A stretch of DNA of 64,000 nucleotides from Monocercomonoides exilis. Lineage: Eukaryota; Preaxostyla; Oxymonadida; Polymastigidae. Below the pieces are notes generated by a model. That model saw nothing but the letters and a program-made list of their open reading frames with translations, was not told where the DNA came from and made no database searches. The translations under genes and the position numbers were made by a program. How positions within the stretch are numbered: the stretch's first letter is position 1; every line of letters starts with the position of its first letter. Location: positions 687,001-751,000 of the forward strand of contig LSRY02000015.1 of assembly GCA_001643675.2 (NCBI GenBank). The letters are read 5' to 3'. This document shows, in pieces, positions 55,727 to 64,000 of the stretch.

Positions 55727-58700
55727 ATGACAGAAGGAAAGCAAGTTCAAGGGATAAAAATTATCATCGATGCCATTCCCATGTTTAAGTTTAAAGAAAT
55801 TAAAACTTCTTGTGAAACAGTGAAAACTCTTGTTTCAAAGAAGGATTGCACGATTTGGTTGACAAATTATTAATGTTTTTTAAAATTTTTTATTATTGTA
55901 TTAAAAACAAAATTTTAACAGCAAAGCTGTCCACATTGAGCCTATAAAAATGTGCATTAACTCAAACAACGTTAAGCTCATTGAAGCAAGTCTTTCTTGC
56001 TTGAAGATATGGATCAGCTGTGGTTTTATCAGGGGAACATCCGCTGCCGGATATTATTCGAAAAAGAAAACAGCTTTGGATATTGTAATTGATCTTCTTG
56101 ATCAAGCAAATCATAAAAGCACACATCTTATTCCCATTTCGATTGTTGAGGTGTGTTTTGGAAATACATTTTGATATTTTATTACGTCAATAATTTTTCA
56201 GGTACTCGAAGCAATTTTTAATTCAAAATATTGCACGGTTCGAGAGGAGCGACTTACGACTGCACTTACAATATTTTTAGTTGCATACACAAATTGTGAA
56301 GAACCTGAACATCAAGATCATGCGTTAAACGCACTGAATAATTCCGTTCATAACGTTTTTATGAAATTGCAGGAGCAATACGAAAAACATGGAGCCATTC
56401 AAGGAGCAATTTTAAAAACATCGCATGTCAATAAATCTCAACGAGCAAGATTGAAGGCAAAACACGGTGCTGCTGCTCCGAAAGAGAATGACAAAGAAGA
56501 AAAAGACGAGGCAGAGAAAGGACTTGCCGCAGAACTCACAGATCAGGAGCTGCTGTTGCAGTTTATAGCGCAGCGCCAACCCCAGTTTCAGAGTCAGTTT
56601 CGACTTGAAACGCTTAAGAAAGGAACAAGCAAAGCCGAGCTGGAAGGAGCAGAAGGGGAGAATGGAGAAGGAGAGGGAGAAGGCGAAGAAGGCAACCGAA
56701 AAGAAGGAGGAGACGGACAAATTGAAGCGAATGGAGGAGGAGGAGGAGGAGGAGGAGATGATGACGATGATTGGAAGCTGCCTGTTGCCGAAGCCAAGCT
56801 GATCACTTTGGATGACGACGAAGAAAATGAGGCGGAAAGAAAAAGAGAGGAAGAGAAGAAGGAGAGAAGGAGGAAGAGGAGGGAAAGAAGAGAGAGGAAG
56901 CAGAGGGAAGCGCAGGGGGTTGAACAGGGAAGGGTTCCGTCGCCTTCTTTGAGCCCTGCATTGGATGAGTCGAGTGATGATGATGATGATGATGACCTTG
57001 ATGACGACAACGAAGATGATGAAGAAGAAGGCAAAATGAATGAAAAAGCGCAAGAAGCAGCAAAGACGGGAACAGAGACAGAAAAGGAAAAAGAAGCTGG
57101 AGAAGGGAAAGAAGGAGAAAGCAATCAAACATCCACAGCCTCACTCACTGTGCCTTCTTCTTCCTCCTCTTCTTCTTCACAAGCAGAAGGCGACGGAGCG
57201 GATGTTCCGTTCATTCCGTCCCGCAAGCCTTACATTGCCTCGTCTGCTTCCTCCTCTCTATTCACATCAACAGCTGCCTCATCTAACTCTTCCTCTTCTT
57301 CTTCTTCTTCTTCTTCTTCTCTTGCCCCGCTTGCCTCTGTCTCCCAACTCGCCCTCTCGCACTGCATCAACTCCGTAGTGAATGAGCACTTCAATCCAAG
57401 CAACGCTTTCCCCCACATCATGTCCTCGTTCCCTTACACCATCGATGCTCTTATCGATGCATGCAGGCTGCTGGAAGACCTGTGCAACATCGGCTCAGCA
57501 AGGCTGGAGGAGAACATAGGCATTTTGACGATATACGAGTCGCCACACATCAAGAGGCCTGGAGAAGGAGGGGAAAAAGAAGGAGGAGAGAAAGAAGGAG
57601 AGAAAGATAAAGATAAAGAGAAAGAGAAAGAAAAACCGGAAGACTCAACGGCGCGTGCTGCGTGCGACACGATGAAGCTTCTGTGCCTGTCTGCTGTGCA
57701 CAACCTGCTCTCCAAGTTTCCTCTTCTCTTCCGCTCGTTCCTCGACTTGACTCTGGCGGTGCAGCGGTGCGTGTGCCCGCTGGTGCTGGTGAACTTGAAA
57801 TATCCGCATCAGCACGCCTTCCGCTTCTCTGTCGCTATCACGACGCATCTGCTGACCATCACTGGGCTCAGATTTAAAAGAGAGATGGGAAAAGTGCTGA
57901 AGGTGCTTATTCAGATACTGAACACACAGCCGTTCCCGAAGAAGGAGGCGGATAAAAACAAAGAGAAGGAGAAGGAGAAAGATAAAGAGAAAGATAAGGA
58001 CAATCAGTCAGATCTTGTTCTTCCCAAGGGCCTGCAGCTTGAGGTTCTGCAGTCGTCCATTCTTGATCTGCTTCTCCCTGCGCTCAGAGACGGGAGCGTG
58101 ATGGCCAATATCTTCCTCACATTTGACTGCGACGCCTACGAAATGAACCTTTTGGAGCAGCTGCTGCACGCTGTGCGGAACTTGGCGGTGTGCGGGAGAG
58201 AGAGAGAAGTAGAAAGGGAGATTGAGAGAGAGGTGGAACTACAGAGGGACAGGGACAGGGACAGAGAGAGAGAAAAAGAGAAAGAGCAGCAAAGCAAGAC
58301 GGTTGATCAGATTGCGATGCATGCGATGAATGCGATTGTGATGGGGCTGACTGACTGGAGCGAGTCTTTGGGGAATCCAACTGTTGTGCCGGTGCTGCAG
58401 GACATGGCGATGGGGAATGCAAGCGGAAATGCAATTATCGCCTCTGCTTCTTCCACTTCTCTGGCTTCAGCTTCAAATGCTTCATCATCATCATCTTCTT
58501 CTACTGTGAATAACCAATCAACACAGAAGCAGTCAACAGGCTCAGCTAAGCCCATCCCGCCTCCCCCAACCACCACTTTCAACTCTTCTTTCCTCGCCAC
58601 TGCAGCCATCGACCCAATCATCACCCGCACAATCCGCCTGTTCAATGATTTTCCTTCGAATGGAGCACAACATCTGATTCATTTTGCACTGTGCCCGCCA

Positions 58701-61700
58701 ACACCTGAGGGAGTAGCGAATGCACTGTGGAGCTACTGCGAGCATAATGTGAAGACAGCCATGGATGAAGCAGCAAATAAATCATCATCATCAGAAGAAG
58801 AAGAAGGCAAAAAATTACCTCCATCCATCCCCTTCATCACGAAGCGAGCCTTAGGCAAGTATTTTGCTCAGCCTTGTGAGTTTGTGGTGTCTGTCCTTCG
58901 ATTCTTCCTGAACCATCTCCCGCTCACCACGCTCACGCCCGATGCAGCGGTGCAGCTGGCGTTTGGGTCGATCTTTTCTCTGATGGGCAGTGCGAATCGT
59001 GTGAAGGAGATTGTGTTTTGTTTGGCGGAGGAGTATTATAATCAGAACCCAGGAATGTTTGTGGATGTGGATGGGTGCGGCGTGGTGTTCTATTTGATTG
59101 TGCTGGTGTATGCGGGGTGGTGGGGAAAAAAAGAAGAGGAGGAGGAAAGGGAGGAGAAGGAGATGAAGAAGAAACTGGGGAGGAATTGGAAGAAGGAGAG
59201 GAAGATGAAGAAGAGAAGGGAGGAGATAAAAGCGATGGAGGAAAAGAAAGAGAAGGAGAAAGAGAAAGAAGGAAAAGAACAAAATGCTGACAGTGTCACA
59301 GCTGAAAGCTCAGAACAAAGCGAAACAGGAGAAAACAAAGAAAACAAAGAGAATAAGAAAAAAGAAGAAACTTCACAGCAAATTGCTCCGTTTCCTCTGC
59401 GTCCTTTGCAGAAAAGACAGAGAAGAGTAAGCAAGCTGCGTGTGGTGGAGAAAGACGTGTTTGTGAGCGAAGGAGAAGGAAGAGGGCAAGGGGAGCTGTT
59501 TTTGAGTGCAGTGTTTGACAGGGTGTGTGGATATTTGACGGAACATAACATATTCAATGACAGGAGAGAAGAGGAGAAAGAGGAGAAAGAAGGAGAAAAG
59601 AAAGAAGAAGAAGGAGCTAAAGAAGGAGGAGAAGGAAAAGAAGATAAGCAGAACGAGAAGAAGAAAGAGTTAGAGTTAAGCGATAGGAAAGAGACATTCA
59701 ACATGGCAGTGAAAGCAGAAGAATGTGAGCTGGTTGAGCTGCCAGAGGAAGAAAAAAGGATGAGATTGAGCAAAAACCGGTTGGAACTTATGATTTTTGA
59801 GATGAACGAGAGGAGGAAGATTGAAAGACGGATGGAAATGCAGAAGAAAGAGAACAAACGTGTGAAGCGATTGAAAGAGGAAGGGTTCACAGAGAAGCAG
59901 ATTGCAGAAAGCGCTGACTGTATTTACATTGGAGAAGGAGAAGGAGAAGAAGAACTGAACAGCTCAACTTCTTCTTCTTCTTCTTCTTCTGTTTCTGGTA
60001 ATAATTCTGTTAATGGACGCACTTTCACTCGTGTCACAGCAGCCAAACCAGATTTGGACGATATCAACTTGGCAGACGAGGCAGAAGATGGAGAAGAAGG
60101 AGGAAAAGGAATTCTCTCAAAGGAATCTTCCTCTTCCTCTTCTTCCTTCTCTTCCTCTTCTTCCTCTTCAATCATTGCGCTTTCCCTCGACTCCTATCTC
60201 AGCAGCCCCAAAAACGCTGCTTTCTTGAACCCTGTCTTCCTGGACAACTACTTTGTCGATCTTGACGATATCCCTCTTGTAGTGCTGCCGATGATGAAGT
60301 CAATCGAATCTGTGCCAAATGGAAGGCTCAGAGCTTTGTCCACCGCCACACACGCTCGCGCCTTGCTGTCTGTTGCAATGCCCATTGTGCACTCGATGTT
60401 TGCTGACCTGCTCACTGCTGCATCAGAAATGGCGCCTTTGATCTCTTCCATCCCTCTTCCTTCAAATGTTTCGATTGCTCCTGGCGCTTCCTTTGCAACG
60501 TCACCCACAATTGCACACGCAGAGCAAGTGAAAGTGTGTTTATCATTGTTCCGGCACATTATGCACTTGTGCTGTGTCTTTGAGCTCGAAGTGGAGAGAG
60601 AAATGGCAATGCAGACGATCTTCAGTGTCTGCTGCTTCAACACGGACAGGCCCTTGCAGGAGATGCACGTTGATGCCATCCGCACAATCCTCTCTGTTGC
60701 TTCATTAAACGCAGAGGGACTTTATCTCCACCGCAGCTGGCGCCACGTGCTGCTGCTGTGCTCGCATCTGCAGAGGTTGGGAGTGTTGAGTGAGGGTTTA
60801 TCAGCGAAGGAGATGGAGTTGGCGTTCTCAGAAGGAGAAGGGGAGATGAAGATGCCAGGTGCAATGGATGCTCCATTGTATCAGGCACCTTCTTCTTCTG
60901 CTTCGCAGCAAAATGCTTCAGTTCCACAATCAACTCTTTCTTCCTCTTCATCTGCTGCTTCTTTGCTTCCACCCAACGCTTCCTCTTCTGCCTCCACTGC
61001 TGTTGCGTTCTTTGCTCAGCTGGCTGAAATCGCAGCATCGTCCACTCGCAAATGCGGTGTGACCACACAACCTTCCGTCCCCTTCTACCAGGCGATGCAG
61101 ATGGAACAGCCACCGCTGTGTCCATTGGGAGTGAGGAGAACGAAGACAGCTGTGCGCAACTCGGTTCTGTTGTTCCGGTCACTGGGGATGACAAAGTCAG
61201 AAGTGGAGGATGTGTTTGCATCCAGTGTCGCGATGTCTTCGCAGGTGTTTGTGGAGTTTGTGAATGCGCTGTGCTGGGTGAGCAACTCAGAACTGGCTGA
61301 CGCCTCAGCAGCAGCTGCTGGTGCTGCAGCGAATGAGAGAGATGGAGTGAATGGAATGGGTGGAGGAGGAAGTGGTGGTTCATCATCATCTTCTTCTTTA
61401 ACTTCCTCTTCTTCATCCACATCATTGACACCTGACAGAGCACAAGCAATTGAGAGCAGCAAGTTATTCTCCTTGAAGAAGATCCAGGAGACGATTTCTA
61501 TCAACAGTAAGAAGCGTCCTCTGTGCGTGTGGGACATCCTGTTCCCTTCAGTGTCAGCACATCTTGTGCATGTTGTGCTTGATTTTCAGGCTCCGAATGT
61601 AAAGGCGCACGGAATTGGCGTGTTGAGAGCGTTTATTTCAGAGCTGTTTGGAAGAGGTGATCTGCCTGCTCCATTGCCCATCCCGCTGTTTGAGGTGGAG

Positions 61701-64000
61701 ACGGAGATGGCGATTGTGAGAGGAAGGAAGGAGAAGGAGGCAAAGAAGTTGAAAGAAAAGGAAAAGGAGAAAGAGAAAGAGAAAGAGAAAGAGGAGAAGA
61801 AAGAAGGAGAGGAAGGAGACAAAGAAGACAAGCCGATGCCGATGGAGCAAGCCGAAACAAAAGGAAAAGGAGGAGAAGATGAAGAAGAAGACAACGAGCC
61901 ACCGCCAGCTGTGCCTGCTGGTGAAGGAGTAGAAGGAGAGGCAGGTGAGTCATCAGCTCCACCAGCCATTCCTCCTGCTCCAGAGGACGAAGAGGATGAA
62001 GATGAAGATGATGAGAATGAGAAAGGAGCGAAGAAGGGAAAAGAAACAATGATGCCATCGCTGGATGTACCAAACGAAGGAGAAAAAGAAAAAGAAGAGG
62101 AAGAGGAAGAAGAGGAAGAAGAACCTGTTCAACTTCCACCTCATCCCCTCCTCCGCTTCCTCCCTTGGATGCCTGTGCAATTAGCATTGCTCAAACAAAA
62201 AGAAGTTTTTGCATCATCTCTTCAATCATCATCATCAGCTTCTTCTTCTTCTTCTTCTTCTATTTCACCTTTCTCTCTCTGCACCTCCTCCAACGATGCT
62301 GACCGCCCCCATCTCTTCTGCCTGCTGACTCTTCCGCAGCGCAAGCGAAAGTACCATTCTGTCTCTCTCACAGGCGAATGGGACAACTACACCACAAAAT
62401 ACCCAATGACACTGAACTTAGCGAAGAAGCGCTGGGAAATCAATTTGTTAGACGAATCTGGTTTGCTCAAGAAGAACGGGGTTCATTTCACAGACAGACA
62501 GTTTGTGCGCTTCCGCTTCCTTGTCAACCAGAAGGAGTGGCTGCTATGCTCGCAGTATGGAACAGGGCAGGCAGCAGACGGCACGATTGTCAACACAGAA
62601 TATCTGAAGTTCGATGTGTCTCTACCAAATCATTACTCTGCTTCTTCCTCTTCCTCTTCCTCTCAGTCCTCTCCTGATAACTCTCTCTTATACAACTCCA
62701 CCGTCTCCACCGCCTTCTCCTCCGTCTCTGCGCCTCCCCCGTCTTCTTCCTTTGTGGTGCCTCCAGTGTTCTTCATTCGCACCTCTCGGCAGAAGAAGTA
62801 CCTTTCTCCATTAGAGACACTCGCCTCTGCTCGATTAAGTGACCCGCTGAGGCAGCAGCTTCTGGACTGCGTCTCATTCTTAATGCAGATGCTGCCACAC
62901 TCTTTGCATTCTGGCTGGAACGTGCTTTTTTCTGTGCTCAAGTCGTTTTCTCGCCACGAGCAGCACCTGCAAGCGGCGTGGCTTTTGCTGCAGTCAGCCG
63001 TTTTGACACATCTGCCCAGGATTCTTCCCTTTGGCATTCAAGACCTGGTGTCAGCGGTTGTCTCCTTCTCGAGAAACAAAGTGTCGAAGAGCATTTGTGC
63101 CGACGCGATCAAGATTCTGAGGGAGATTGCGTTTATTGTGTCTGGCGAATCGCAATCTGAGGTGTTCAGCACGATGATCAGGAAGAAAGATGCACCAGCG
63201 ATTGATTGGGAGAAAGAAGAGAAGGAGAAGGAGAAGAAGAGAAAAGAGAAGGAGAAAGAGAAGGAAAGAGAAAAATTGAATAGAGGCGATCTTTATGTAG
63301 ATGACGAGGAAAACGACGAGTTCAATGAAGTGTTTGGCATCGAAACAGACGCCGAAGCTGAGAAAGACAAAGCGCTTTCTTCTTATCTTTCTTCTCGTTC
63401 TTCTTCTTCTTCTTCCGGAGATTCTGCCTCTTCTGCCGCAACTCGCCCCATTCGCAAGCTTCCTCTCTCTTCTTCCTCCTCCTCCTCATTTAAACCTTCT
63501 CCTCTCCGCAACATCCGCACGTTCCGCACGCCGCTTCTCCTGCAGCGCTCGTCTGATGCTCTGAAGGAGCTGTTCACGCTGCACCGTGCTGTTTATAATG
63601 ACAAGCATCTGATTGAGCTGTGGTTCCCGATCTTCCTGGGACTGTATGAGACGTCTGGTGAAGAGCGGATGGATGTGATGATAGCTGCGTATGGCATCAT
63701 GATTGAGTTGCTGGGAAGGTTTGGCAGCAAATTCACTCGCTCTTTCTGGCCGATTTTGTGGAGAGGCATTTTGCGTCCAGTGTCAGAGGACATGAGAATG
63801 CGTATTGTGAACTATGCAGCGATGAGGAAGAAAGCGATTCGCGACCAGAGGAATGCGGTTGTTCAGGAGATAGAGAGAGAGAAAACGATGAAGGCGCAGC
63901 AGATGGAGATGGAACAGAAAGCGCTGAGGGCGTCGGCTGCAACGAGCGTGTCACAACCACCGCCGGAGATTAAAGGAGGAAACATGATGGCCTCAATGGC
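55727..64000 (+). CDS. Large Sec7/BIG-type Arf guanine-nucleotide exchange factor, 3' end outside window
   Basis: Exons: 55727-55857, 55922-56150 and 56202 to beyond 64000; introns of 64 and 51 bp (GTTGAC...AACAG, GTGTGT...TTTCAG). About 2,720 residues are present. The N-terminus matches the DCB region of BIG proteins (IEPIKMCINSNNVKLIEASL, a LDIVIDLLDQA helix). A Sec7-like domain lies at about residues 930-1080 (RLFNDFPSNGAQHLI... LRFFLNHLPL... EEYYNQNPGMFVD). HDS1 is at 1470-1650 (AIRTILSVASLNAEGLYLHR), HDS2 at about 1770-1940 (FSLKKIQETI), and later HDS parts at 2330-2440 and 2580-2655 (LIELWFPIFLGLYETSGEER). Long Glu/Lys and Ser runs are inserted between domains. The family activates Arf at the trans-Golgi. 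The catalytic Glu looks replaced, and a CBM48-like domain is inserted (see separate entry and findings). Confidence 0.85.
62344..62610 (+). other. CBM48/AMPK-type glycogen-binding-like domain inside the Arf exchange factor
   Basis: Within the exchange factor frame, residues about 2168-2256 read HSVSLTGEWDNYTTKYPM, then WEINLL, then FRFLVNQKEWLLCSQYGTG and DGTIVN. This follows the AMPK-beta/CBM48 pattern: V-x-L-x-G-x-[FW]-[ND]-x-[WY], a central strand with Trp or Phe, [YF]-[KR]-F-x-V-[DN]-x-x-W, and a final DG-T-[IV]-N turn. It lies between HDS2 and the later HDS segments, bounded by Glu-rich and Ser-rich linkers. A distant immunoglobulin-like E-set fold without sugar binding is an alternative. 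Confidence 0.6.

Noticed and set aside
57040-60685. Many plus- and minus-strand frames rich in Leu/Ser or Glu/Lys.
   Set aside because: They are shadows of the simple-sequence linkers of the Arf exchange factor in the main frame.

Overview
The window is nuclear DNA of a unicellular eukaryote. It is AT-rich and has short spliceosomal introns (about 46-77 bp where I could define them), an RWD-domain protein, a penta-EF-hand-like protein and a large Sec7/BIG-type Arf exchange factor. The standard genetic code fits the two longest intact ORFs (about 2,587 and 2,700 codons with no in-frame stop). Giant surface proteins built of Gly-Gly-Ala/Ile (polymorphic-outer-membrane-protein-like, beta-helix) repeats with one membrane span and a kinase-like tail suggest a metamonad, possibly an oxymonad or relative. 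That placement is inference from gene content only.

Layout. 1-3176: 5' part of surface gene 1 (minus strand, runs off the left edge). 3177-5014: non-coding flank. 5015-9152: decayed or intron-rich minus-strand genes of an unknown helical family. 11.5-22.3 kb: a DIRS-like tyrosine-recombinase retrotransposon, broken up by two 2.31-kb terminal-inverted-repeat transposons (A and B) in opposite orientation. The DNA between A and B has been inverted. 22457-30220: surface gene 2 (plus). 24895-38385: a 13.5-kb near-perfect palindrome whose centre is a 1-kb fold-back element. 33062-40745: surface gene 3 (minus), sharing its 3' two-thirds with gene 2 through the palindrome and its 5' third with gene 1. 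40.7-52.5 kb: a flank homologous to 3.2-5.0 kb, a helical unknown gene, and a field of small transposons: a 409-bp element carrying a tRNA-like Pol III unit, an AATTCGAA-rich family, a second fold-back element, a Merlin/IS1016-type transposase relic and a 2.2-kb element with GC-rich ends. 53.0-64.0 kb: housekeeping genes RWD protein, penta-EF-hand-like protein and the N-terminal 2,700 residues of the Arf exchange factor.

Two themes stand out. First, a surface-protein family is being reshuffled by palindrome formation, gene conversion and capture of gene fragments into transposons. Elements A and B each carry a decayed piece of a related surface gene. Second, the BIG-type exchange factor has a Sec7 domain whose catalytic glutamate appears replaced, plus an inserted region resembling a CBM48/AMPK-type glycogen-binding domain. 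All statements come from reading the sequence; no alignment or database search was run.
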